A stretch of 64,000 nt of DNA. Source: Apoderus coryli (lineage: Eukaryota; Arthropoda; Insecta; Coleoptera; Attelabidae). Within the stretch, counting starts at the first letter, position 1. Every line of letters begins with the position of its first letter. The position numbers and the translations under genes are program-made. This document shows, in pieces, positions 61,401 to 64,000 of the stretch. The notes under the pieces are model-generated. The model saw only the letters and a list, made by a program, of their open reading frames with translations. It did no database searches and was not told the DNA's origin. The stretch covers positions 14,170,001-14,234,000 of the forward strand of contig OU452198.1 in assembly GCA_911728435.2 (NCBI GenBank), in the 5' to 3' direction.

Positions 61401-64000
61401 CTAAACTGTTTGAAATTTTAAACTGGCCAGTGGATAGGACATAGAATAGGTCAGTGTACAGTGTAATTATTGTAAATACGAATTAATGTTCTCTTTCAAG
61501 TGGTATTAGGCTTCACTATACCTAACTGCCAGTGTTTCCCAAGAAATAATTATTTTAACTTATTTATTTAATTAACTTTTTTATATTAAATTTAAAATGA
61601 CTATACTATCGCATGTACCTATTACCCCTAGTTTTATTGAGCTTGTCCATTTCCAGAGTAAGATCAAAAGAGTTTAAAATTGCGCTCATACAATGTTGTC
61701 AACCACTTCAAAGATAGAATTTTGTTCTTTTTCGACGCGAATCTCTTGACATCTGCTAATATTATGAGATTAGTGACTTATAAAACGAATTATTTTGTAG
61801 GGGATACCTTCGGACAAAATTAGCTGTGAAGTGTTGAAAATTCTAAGAGACATCGATTTAGTTGATCAAGCTAATTGCTCTGCTAAACATTTAAGCGGGG
61901 GACAAAAACGAAAGTTATCAGTAGGAATTGCTATTATTGGTGATCCTAAGGTAAATAGCAATTTATATTTTCTAACTAGTAAATGATAATTATTATTTTT
62001 TTGATTATTTAGTTTTCTTAAACAATAGATCCTTTAATTATTAATAATAATTTATTTATTTAAGAAAAAGTAACAAGAATTATAAATTTTTAATCCGAGA
62101 TTAAGATAATAAAAATAATAATATAAAAAAATTCAATATAATCTGAGACCAACACAGAATCATCGTAATTTCATTCAGAATAAGAAAAAAGAAGATTTAA
62201 TAAATAAAATATTTTAGAACAATTATTACTAATATATTTCGAAAAAGAAAAAATTAAACTAGTTCCGTGTTACTGTCACCAACAAAAAGGTTTCTCATTC
62301 CCAAAAGTGTCAGAAATGTAGAGTTAGACGGGAAATGGTTAATCCACATTTTGGATACATATCTGACCTCGTCTTGATTTGCTCCAGGTTCTGTGTTTTC
62401 TAAATATCCTAAAAATGGTTATACCTATTGTATTTTTAGATAATTATTTTGGACGAACCTACAGCTGGCGTAGATCCTCATAGCAGAAGATATATGTGGA
62501 ATGTCTTACAAAACATACGACATGGCAAAGTGATATTATTAACTACACATTTCATGGATGAAGCTGATATACTCGGTAAAAATTATTTATAATCCATGAG
62601 TACAGCGCGTAAAATAAAATAAATAACAAGTATAGGTGTTGTCTTTCAGTTGGGTATAGATCTATGTAATTGAAACTCATTTTAAATTGTTGCTATTACA
62701 TAGATCTATCCGCAACTAAAAATACAACAGCTATACCGGGCGACTCAGGAGGAAATATCAAGATTTGAGGTACGTGAGCTATCTGAAGATGTAAATGTGA
62801 CATTTGCGCAACCGGTAATACTCATAAATTGAATGTATGGATTAATAAGTTTGAATTTATTGTTAAGTTGGTAATTCTGTATGTGTGTATGTGAAACAGT
62901 GGCGGCTGGTCGGGGTAGGCAAGGTGGCACCGCCTACCTTTAAAACTTCGCCCTAAATTAAATACTCAATTTATTATTATTGACTCCATAATTTAAAAAA
63001 AATAATATTAATTCTTATATTAATTTCATTTTCTACCTTAAACCTTTAAAACATCCCCTTTAATTCAATAATTATCTGTAGGTATAATATAACTACCGCA
63101 AATTAGGTTTACCACTGGTGCTATAACCCACTACCGAGACTTCGCATTTTTACAGGCAACTGTTATCGTCGCCTACACCGTATACTCGTATACACTGTAT
63201 ACACATATACCTATGTACATATCAAAAGTTTTGCGCCACCGGTCACCGGGTAATAGTATGTACTACCAAATACGGCCTAAAATACATGTATTTTGCTCAA
63301 AATTGTTGTACTTTTTCTTGAATATATTTAAATAAATATACAGAAAAGACTGGTGGTGATTGAGAACTTTTATATAATACCTATTGAAATAATATGTGTT
63401 CGATTGCATAGGAACGTGTTTACGTTGAGCTTAGACACCTACCCCGGCCGCCTTCTATCTATTGTAGATAGGTAGGTATACTATTTGCACGAATTTCGAT
63501 TTGTACGTTAGGTTTTTTGTTTACTGTTTTTTACATTACGTTTGAACTATTTGTTCGTTTGTTGTTTAAATACTAGTGCCATTGATTAAAAAGTATATGT
63601 TTTTAATTATTTAATAATAATAGTAATAATATTTTGACTAGTACAAGTAAAGATTAGTGGTTGTGCTGCACAACTTGTTGCTGTAGTAAGATTTACCTTA
63701 CGAAACCCGTATTTTAACGTGTTCTTTTTTACCTTGATAATTTTCTACTTTTCATCTAAGGCGCTTGACCTTGACAATCTAAACAAATTTCACCTGCGGC
63801 GCCTTTTTCTTCACATCCATTTTTTACTTAGTGCCTACCTAATAAAATTACCCACCAGCCGCCACTGATGTAAAATTAGTCATAAGAAAGGGGTCGATAA
63901 TGATATTTTGTCTTTTAAATAAGAATTAATTTCATAATTTTTAAGCTAATCCAGTATTCCCTTGTCTCTTTTAGCCGATAGAAAGGCAGTGGTATCCAAA
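29854..64000 (+). CDS. ABCA: ABC transporter, subfamily A (ABCA3-like), 5' part: 15 exons, 740 codons, incomplete at right edge
   Basis: Joined exons: 29854-29952, 38671-38841, 47282-47463, 47528-47756, 51573-51799, 52792-52978, 56729-56872, 58082-58232, 58881-58957, 59013-59162, 59233-59408, 61111-61225, 61801-61950, 62440-62575 and 63975-64000+. All junctions are GT..AG and the frame is open throughout. ABCA proteins are full transporters that move lipids across or out of membranes using ATP. Seen here: cytoplasmic N-terminus (1-30), TM1 (about 33-50), extracellular loop (about 51-245), five further membrane segments (about 250-460), and NBD1 with Walker [10 protein letters not shown] (566-574), Q-loop CPQHD (613-617), signature LSGGQ (667-671), Walker B IIILDEP (687-693) and H-loop His723. 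All key ATPase residues are present. The second membrane domain and NBD2 must lie beyond 64000. Which insect ABCA orthologue this is cannot be decided from the sequence alone. Confidence 0.95.
30613..31372. mobile_element. 760-bp TIR element with TA duplication
   Basis: The left end CAGCCCTGCAGGTCCGTTCC and the right end, read inward as CAGGGCTGCATGCCCGTTCG, match at most positions over about 25 bp. TA flanks both (30611-30612, 31373-31374). No transposase is inside, so it would be a non-autonomous element, probably of the Tc1/mariner type. Confidence 0.55.
32682..32737 (+). pseudogene. Non-LTR reverse transcriptase fragment, left part
   Basis: [18 protein letters not shown] aligns with SYLFHRAQFVEHEGFKSS of the 25469-27865 reverse transcriptase. 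The reading is broken here by insertion of the 32738-35580 element and resumes at 35581. Confidence 0.8.
32944..34826 (+). mobile_element. Helentron/DINE-like repeat with internal tandem array, most complete copy
   Basis: Order seen: TAGCTCTCCATAT (32944); AT-rich start with GGAGACTATTAGTTTCATGA and TTTCACCGGAAATACTTG; a GTCT microsatellite (33078-33108); a core with CCAAATTTGGTACAAAAATA; an array of about eleven units; ATATGGAGAGCTA (34788-34800), the inverse of the start; a short hairpin TGCCTCGAGGGCA (34805-34817); and CTAG followed by T (34822-34826). An inverted subterminal repeat upstream of a 3' hairpin and CTAG end, together with a GTCY microsatellite, is the published pattern of Helentron-derived DINE/HINE elements. 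No Rep/helicase gene, so non-autonomous. Ends are inferred. Confidence 0.6.
33120..34560 (+). repeat. Internal tandem array, monomer about 140 bp (with 110-120 bp variants)
   Basis: A landmark CATAGGCGTTCGTAAATAGT, or a variant, recurs at about 33212, 33349, 33491, 33630, 33769, 33887, 34019, 34159, 34299, 34418 and 34529. Spacing is mostly 137-142 bp. The block 33560-33930 is repeated at 34090-34450 with a constant offset of about 530 bp, so a multi-unit duplication occurred on top of the monomer array. The same monomers form the copy at 60400-61093. Confidence 0.85.
34845..35262 (-). pseudogene. Transposase-like remnant of unassigned insect DNA transposon family
   Basis: The minus strand translates, with stops and frame changes, to [20 protein letters not shown], then [17 protein letters not shown], a [10 protein letters not shown] segment, and [19 protein letters not shown]. 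The W.D.C..QNRN and D.IH patterns are familiar from abundant uncharacterised insect transposase-like proteins. I cannot name the superfamily. It belongs to the 32738-35580 element, not to the host gene. Confidence 0.55.
35581..35868 (+). pseudogene. Non-LTR reverse transcriptase fragment, right part
   Basis: After a damaged PQGSNLG segment the frame gives [20 protein letters not shown], where LADD replaces the YADD catalytic motif. One stop follows, then [20 protein letters not shown], matching VNRLQLNVSKCKVVSYARLR of the element at 25469. It continues the fragment at 32682-32737 across the inserted transposon. Confidence 0.8.
36540..36717. other. Diverged repeat core
   Basis: Text such as AAATTTAGCTCAATTGGTTA and GCGTTTGGGCGCTATCGTGG has the style of a common degenerate insect repeat core. 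No ends were found. Confidence 0.35.
36718..37362. mobile_element. 645-bp fold-back element with about 200-bp arms
   Basis: The left arm from CCACTGTGGTGATTTAAAGC (36718 to about 36925) is matched by a right arm (about 37140-37362) ending TTTAAATCACCACAGTGG. Shared internal blocks include GACACTGTTATTTTGTTATT and GATCCCCGCTGGGGATTCCC with its counterpart. TA flanks both ends. The centre is AT-rich and non-coding. It is a non-autonomous element capable of forming a very long hairpin. Confidence 0.85.
38205..38234 (+). other. Hammerhead-like core motif 1
   Basis: CTGAAGA, one extra A, a 5-bp stem GGCGA/TCGCC around CAAACCA, then GAAAC. The arrangement CUGANGA-stem-GAAAC is the hammerhead ribozyme core, but the extra base before the stem is not canonical and matching stems I and III were not identified. 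Confidence 0.4.
38671..38841 (+). CDS. ABCA: ABCA exon 2
   Basis: Acceptor TTTTTTCCAG|GAA, donor CAG|GTAATT, phase 0 to phase 0, 57 codons (residues 34-90). Encodes TM1 ([17 protein letters not shown]) and the start of the extracellular loop with two possible N-glycosylation motifs (NHT, NTS). Confidence 0.92.
38897..39123 (+). mobile_element. mariner left-end fragment joined to a retrotransposon-like tail
   Basis: Bases 38897-39064 match the first about 175 bp of the mariner copies, from CGAGGGTGGCCTTTTATATT to the start codon, with an internal deletion of about 10 bp near 39007 and TA just outside. After ATG the sequence switches to TAAGATTGCTCTGTACATGA and then GAGCAATAAAGCAATTATTA with an ATT-repeat tail, which looks like the 3' end of a non-LTR element. 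No mariner right end follows. Confidence 0.7.
39505..40795 (+). mobile_element. mariner copy 4, near full length (1,291 bp)
   Basis: TA duplications at 39503-39504 and 40796-40797; terminal repeats identical in type to the copy at 8536. It is about 45 bp longer than copy 1 because it keeps sequence (CTTGACATGTCGCAACCGTA and onward) that copy 1 lost. It lies about 380 bp downstream of the solo mariner end at 38897. Confidence 0.93.
39689..40735 (+). pseudogene. mariner transposase (SETMAR-like), broken copy 4
   Basis: The original start is changed to ATC (about 39678). Downstream, [20 protein letters not shown] is readable to a frameshift near 39955 (ATAAGAAATTCAGACAACC). A second frame gives [40 protein letters not shown] (first Asp) and a stop near 40305. 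A third frame gives [13 protein letters not shown] (second Asp retained, unlike copy 1). A small deletion in the PPYSPDLAP segment precedes [20 protein letters not shown] and the C-terminus. Several independent lesions make it inactive. Confidence 0.92.
41650..41679 (-). other. Hammerhead-like core motif 2 (mutated)
   Basis: On the minus strand: CTGATGA, T, the self-complementary GACTCTAGCTCAGAGTC, then GGAAC where the other copies have GAAAC. The altered A would abolish a hammerhead core. Confidence 0.35.
41874..41902 (+). other. Hammerhead-like core motif 3
   Basis: CTGATGA, T, the perfect palindromic stem GACCCTAGCTAGGGTC, then GAAAC followed by ATGT. This is the cleanest example in the window. 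The extra T before the stem is shared with the other motifs. Confidence 0.45.
43261..44203. mobile_element. Insertion with 50-bp internal inverted ends and a 12-17 bp target duplication
   Basis: Compared with copy A, about 943 bp are inserted, flanked by TATATATTTTTT (12 bp exact, 17 bp with one mismatch). Near the left end AAATCAAAAGGCGTCTGCTC and CACAAAACAAATATTTTTTA occur; their reverse complements lie at 44088-44140, about 60 bp short of the right boundary. A hammerhead-like motif is inside. The long, variable-type duplication points to retrotransposition (for example a Penelope-like derivative) rather than cut-and-paste. Confidence 0.6.
43345..43372 (-). other. Hammerhead-like core motif 4
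   Basis: Minus strand: CTGATGA, T, stem GAAAAT-AA-TTTTC, TC, then GAAAC and ATGTCTGACTGACAT. The stem is followed by two unpaired bases, so the core is less regular than in motif 3. Confidence 0.35.
44836..44995. repeat. Imperfect inverted repeat
   Basis: CAAACAATTTTTAGTGGGTT near 44846 is repeated inverted as AACCCACTAAAAATTGTTTG near 44957-44976, with weaker matching outside; the spacer is about 90 bp. No flanking duplication recognised. Confidence 0.6.
45264..46894. mobile_element. 1.63-kb long-TIR element with 10-bp target duplication, carrying THAP exons
   Basis: GCATGGGAGC occurs at 45254-45263 and 46895-46904, directly repeated. Inside it, inverted arms of about 145 bp begin ATAGAAATCTTATATTATAT (left) and ACAGAAATCTTATATTATAT (right, read inward). 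They share ACTCTAGAATG, CCAAAAAGTGTA, a CAGAG/CTGTCC region and CAGTCACTTATTTTC. The right arm has an expanded AT microsatellite. Long arms with a 9-11 bp duplication are characteristic of Mutator-like elements. No MULE transposase is present; the cargo is a THAP-domain gene on the plus strand. Confidence 0.75.
45807..46471 (+). pseudogene. THAP zinc-finger domain gene inside the long-TIR element, probably broken
   Basis: Exon 1 (45807-45868) reads [20 protein letters not shown], the start of a THAP domain with its first Cys pair, and ends at TTTCA|GTAAGT. After acceptor TTTTTAG (45944), exon 2 reads [15 protein letters not shown] and meets a TAG. One frame over it continues [20 protein letters not shown] (second metal pair, C..H), then [20 protein letters not shown], which includes the AVP motif that ends THAP domains. 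A one-base shift near 45988 is needed to join them. A third possible exon (46304-46468, [20 protein letters not shown]) ends at GAGAG|GTAAGA. THAP proteins bind DNA and also form the N-terminus of P-element transposase. No RNase-H-like core follows. Confidence 0.65.
47282..47463 (+). CDS. ABCA: ABCA exon 3
   Basis: Acceptor ATTTCAG|GAA, donor AAG|GTAAAT, phase 0 to phase 2 (residues 91-151). Part of the first extracellular loop: [27 protein letters not shown]. The N.P..IPVAV(I/V)F motif is a conserved ABCA extracellular element. Confidence 0.93.
47528..47756 (+). CDS. ABCA: ABCA exon 4
   Basis: Only 64 bp of intron separate it from exon 3. Acceptor AATTTTAG|T, donor AGG|GTGAGT; completes the split Ser codon and ends in phase 0 (residues 151-227). 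Contains YEIRTNP and [16 protein letters not shown], the conserved end of the extracellular loop before TM2, and two Cys residues likely to form a disulphide. Confidence 0.93.
47757..51572 (+). other. ABCA intron 4 (3.8 kb)
   Basis: AT-rich. Bases 49680-49860 resemble 11540-11640. A hammerhead-like motif is at 51070-51101. TACAGGGTAGGACAAAAGTA near 50680 looks like a small DNA-element end. Otherwise I recognise nothing, including in the somewhat GC-richer part near 48530-48900. Confidence 0.6.
51070..51101 (+). other. Hammerhead-like core motif 5
   Basis: CGGATGA, T, a perfect 6-bp stem GGAACT/AGTTCC around AGTTTGA, then GAAAC followed by ATGT. The first U of CUGANGA is G here, which would weaken a true hammerhead core. 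Confidence 0.4.
51573..51799 (+). CDS. ABCA: ABCA exon 5
   Basis: Acceptor AATTTTAG|ATA, donor TTTTG|GTATGT, phase 0 to phase 2 (residues 228-303). Encodes [17 protein letters not shown] followed by TM2 ([26 protein letters not shown]) and the highly conserved cytoplasmic [20 protein letters not shown] segment of ABCA transporters. Confidence 0.96.
51800..52791 (+). other. ABCA intron 5 (1 kb)
   Basis: No element recognised with confidence. TACAGGGTACTTCTG (52531) and CACCCTGTATAATG (52688) are inverted CAGGGT-type sequences about 160 bp apart and may bound a small non-autonomous element. Confidence 0.5.
52792..52978 (+). CDS. ABCA: ABCA exon 6
   Basis: Acceptor AATTTCAG|G, donor AGG|GTAAGT; completes a Trp codon and ends in phase 0 (residues 303-365). 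[20 protein letters not shown] and [20 protein letters not shown] are TM3 and TM4; [10 protein letters not shown] is the conserved link to TM5. Confidence 0.96.
53444..55031 (-). mobile_element. Transib-type transposon with RSS-like CACAGTG ends
   Basis: The left end CACAGTGGTACAAAATCC and the right end, read inward as CACAGTGGTACAAAAGTC, continue with AAGCTGGCCAAAA and TAGCTGGCCAAAA. The 5-bp sequence CGATG lies directly outside both ends (53439-53443, 55032-55036). A CACAGTG start and 5-bp duplications define Transib, the family from which the RAG1 recombinase of V(D)J recombination arose. The element is 1,588 bp and carries only an N-terminal transposase portion, so it is a non-autonomous, internally shortened copy. 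Confidence 0.8.
53799..54574 (-). pseudogene. Transib transposase-type N-terminal region, frameshifted
   Basis: Two overlapping open stretches, 54574-54278 and 54305-53799, join by a frame change near 54290. Key text: [20 protein letters not shown]; then [76 protein letters not shown]. This SSERT..RRKTEE / LSEDEAL..I.A.L...QY pattern precedes the RAG1-like catalytic core in many invertebrate Transib-type proteins. The core itself (WGFDG-type motif onward) is absent. A possible first exon MAEVGK with donor GTACGT lies at 54760-54742. Family assignment combines this recalled pattern with the element's ends. Confidence 0.65.
55264..55850 (+). mobile_element. hAT 5' fragment with ZMYM1-like N-terminal coding start
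   Basis: CAGTGTTCCAGGAACACGGG (about 55268) resembles the hAT-like start at 7421. About 470 bp later, ATGTAAATCTGGGGCACAAA translates to [20 protein letters not shown] then LPNITSFF, the N-terminal basic stretch and SFF motif of ZMYM1-type hAT proteins. The rest of the transposase is missing. A GC-rich, promoter-like region (55490-55640) lies between. Confidence 0.5.
55866..55993. repeat. Dispersed repeat shared with 14660-14990
   Basis: GAGAACAACTAAGGGAGAGA, GTGGCCGCCATGTTGAAAGA and TATAATTACTGTTATTATCG occur here within 128 bp; in the other copy the last block is about 220 bp further away. Confidence 0.8.
56320..56344 (-). other. Hammerhead-like core motif 6
   Basis: Minus strand: CTGAGGA, T, GTAGGTTTAAAC (outer GT..AC and GTTTAAAC self-complementary), then GAAAC and ATGT. 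Fits CUGANGA with N = G. Confidence 0.35.
56729..56872 (+). CDS. ABCA: ABCA exon 7
   Basis: Acceptor TATTTTAG|ACT, donor AAG|GTAAGA, phase 0 to 0, 48 codons (366-413). [20 protein letters not shown] forms TM5, followed by [17 protein letters not shown], the conserved S(P)..FA...D segment preceding the cytoplasmic part of TMD1. Confidence 0.96.
56873..58081 (+). other. ABCA intron 7 (1.2 kb)
   Basis: Mostly the decayed non-LTR fragment at 57030-57763. Bases 57770-58075 are unassigned. Confidence 0.7.
57030..57763 (+). pseudogene. Decayed non-LTR reverse transcriptase fragment
   Basis: Related to the element at 25469-27865 and in the same orientation. Segments in order: [46 protein letters not shown]; a deletion then removes the catalytic palm; [20 protein letters not shown] and [20 protein letters not shown], ending [20 protein letters not shown]. 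Many stops and frame changes make it far older than the 25.5-kb copy. Confidence 0.85.
58082..58232 (+). CDS. ABCA: ABCA exon 8
   Basis: Acceptor TTTTGCAG|GCT, donor CCAA|GTAAGT, phase 0 to 1 (414-464). Contains [14 protein letters not shown] and a membrane segment [20 protein letters not shown] (TM6), ending SVVPS, the usual exit from TMD1 into the linker (consensus D.V.PGEYG). Confidence 0.96.
58435..58465. repeat. TA dinucleotide microsatellite in intron 8
   Basis: A run of about 13 TA/AT units followed by CACACA. The rest of this 648-bp intron has no recognised feature. Confidence 0.85.
58881..58957 (+). CDS. ABCA: ABCA exon 9
   Basis: Acceptor TTTTTTCAG|GT, donor AAG|GTACTC; completes a Ser codon, 25 further codons (465-489): [20 protein letters not shown], the conserved G(V/I).R.P.F.F..SYW link between TMD1 and NBD1. 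Confidence 0.95.
59013..59162 (+). CDS. ABCA: ABCA exon 10
   Basis: A 55-bp intron precedes it. Acceptor ATATTTCAG|GTA, donor CAT|GTAATC, 50 codons (490-539). Linker with low-complexity [14 protein letters not shown], then [17 protein letters not shown], the first strand of NBD1. Confidence 0.93.
59233..59408 (+). CDS. ABCA: ABCA exon 11 (Walker A)
   Basis: Acceptor TTTTACAG|CGT, donor CAG|GTTAGA, phase 0 to 2 (540-598). [18 protein letters not shown] then [17 protein letters not shown]: the P-loop with Lys572 that holds ATP phosphates, and the conserved [11 protein letters not shown] turn. Confidence 0.97.
59994..60056 (+). pseudogene. tRNA-Ala(CGC)-like pseudogene
   Basis: TGGCGTCATTGGTAGGGC resembles an A box and D-arm. 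The anticodon arm TTCGC-TTCGCAT-GCGAA shows anticodon CGC, and GGGGTTCGAATCCC is a perfect B box and T-arm. The 5' acceptor strand does not pair with the 3' CAGCTC, so a normal tRNA is unlikely. A poly-T run follows at once, which would stop polymerase III. Confidence 0.6.
60057..60292 (+). repeat. T-rich tract, about 235 bp
   Basis: Runs of 8-12 T separated by AAA, AAT or short GC-containing spacers; the opposite strand reads as a Lys-rich open frame purely because of composition. Probably an expanded tail of the tRNA-derived insertion. Confidence 0.85.
61111..61225 (+). CDS. ABCA: ABCA exon 12 (Q-loop)
   Basis: Acceptor TATATTACAG|G, donor AAG|GTATAT; completes an Arg codon, 38 codons (599-636). 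[20 protein letters not shown] is the Q-loop strand (Gln615) that couples ATP binding to the membrane domain. Its acceptor is only about 17 nt downstream of the repeat in intron 11. Confidence 0.97.
61226..61800 (+). other. ABCA intron 12 (575 bp)
   Basis: AT-rich; no element recognised. Confidence 0.7.
61801..61950 (+). CDS. ABCA: ABCA exon 13 (ABC signature)
   Basis: Acceptor TTTTGTAG|GGG, donor AAG|GTAAAT, 50 codons (637-686). [20 protein letters not shown] contains the signature LSGGQ in the form typical of subfamily A (LSGG.KRKLS). Confidence 0.97.
61951..62439 (+). other. ABCA intron 13 (489 bp)
   Basis: AT-rich with AATAATA runs; nothing recognised. Confidence 0.7.
62440..62575 (+). 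CDS. ABCA: ABCA exon 14 (Walker B, D-loop, H-loop)
   Basis: Acceptor ATTTTTAG|ATA, donor CTCG|GTAAAA, phase 0 to 1 (687-732). [20 protein letters not shown] holds Walker B Asp691 and the catalytic Glu692; [13 protein letters not shown] holds the H-loop His723. Confidence 0.97.
62648..62717. repeat. 70-bp hairpin with about 22-bp arms
   Basis: GTATAGATCTATGTAAT and ATTACATAGATCTATC, extended outward by GTTGG/CGCAAC with two mismatches, around a 24-base loop. Probably a miniature fold-back insertion. Confidence 0.7.
62897..63867. mobile_element. Non-autonomous hAT element, 971 bp
   Basis: The left end CAGTGGCGGCTGGT and the right end ACCAGCCGCCACTG are exact inverted repeats of 14 bp. The flanking 8-mers are ATGTGAAA (62889-62896) and ATGTAAAA (63868-63875), equal except for one base. 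An 8-bp duplication with CAGTGGCG-type ends defines hAT. No transposase frame is inside. Confidence 0.88.
63975..64000 (+). CDS. ABCA: ABCA exon 15, first part
   Basis: Acceptor CTTTTAG|CC completes an Ala codon (GCC) after exon 14. It reads ADRKAVVSK, matching the ILGDRKAI(V/M)(S/A).G segment that follows the H-loop in ABCA proteins. The exon continues past the window edge. Confidence 0.9.

Larger units (their letters stand above)
62576..63974 (+). other. ABCA intron 14 (1.4 kb)
   Basis: Contains a small hairpin (62648-62717) and a hAT element (62897-63867). The remainder has no recognised feature. Confidence 0.75.

Overview
The window looks like a transposon-rich insect chromosome, possibly a beetle; that guess rests on general resemblance only. 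It is AT-rich, has a eukaryotic tRNA-Arg, spliced genes with GT..AG introns, and insect-type mobile elements: SETMAR-like mariner, other Tc1/mariner relatives, PIF/Harbinger, P, hAT, Transib, Helentron-like repeats and jockey/CR1-type non-LTR elements. No bacterial-style operon, CRISPR array or prophage is visible.

Left half (1-29759): only one clearly cellular gene is recognised, a tRNA-Arg(TCG) at 4501-4573. The rest is layered mobile-element debris. It holds an apparently open Tc1/mariner-like transposase running off the left edge; a Harbinger relic; a full-length mariner with a broken catalytic triad (8536-9781); P- and hAT-type transposase remnants around 15-17 kb; an internally deleted mariner (21901-22525); and a 4.3-kb terminal-inverted-repeat element (24427-28696) that received a 5'-truncated non-LTR retrotransposon with a 798-codon reverse-transcriptase ORF.

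Right half (29760-64000): one plus-strand gene for a subfamily-A ABC transporter (ABCA), assembled here from 15 exons whose phases join without a break into 740 codons. These give an N-terminal membrane segment, an extracellular domain, the rest of the first membrane domain, and the first nucleotide-binding domain through its H-loop. The gene continues past the right edge; the second half of the transporter is not in the window. Intron 1 is 8.7 kb and intron 2 is 8.4 kb.

The introns hold most of the unusual structure: (i) a 1.63-kb element with long terminal inverted repeats and 10-bp target duplications carrying exons of a THAP-domain gene; (ii) a 1.59-kb Transib element whose ends begin with CACAGTG, the V(D)J recombination heptamer, flanked by 5-bp duplications; (iii) a Helentron/DINE-like family with an internal array of about 140-bp repeats, one copy ending about 17 nt from an ABCA splice acceptor; (iv) six scattered hammerhead-like core motifs, three of them in fold-back repeats; (v) a tRNA-derived insertion with 14-bp target duplications and a long T-rich tract; (vi) a hAT element with near-perfect 8-bp duplications. 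All assignments come from reading the sequence and recalled family knowledge; no database search was run.
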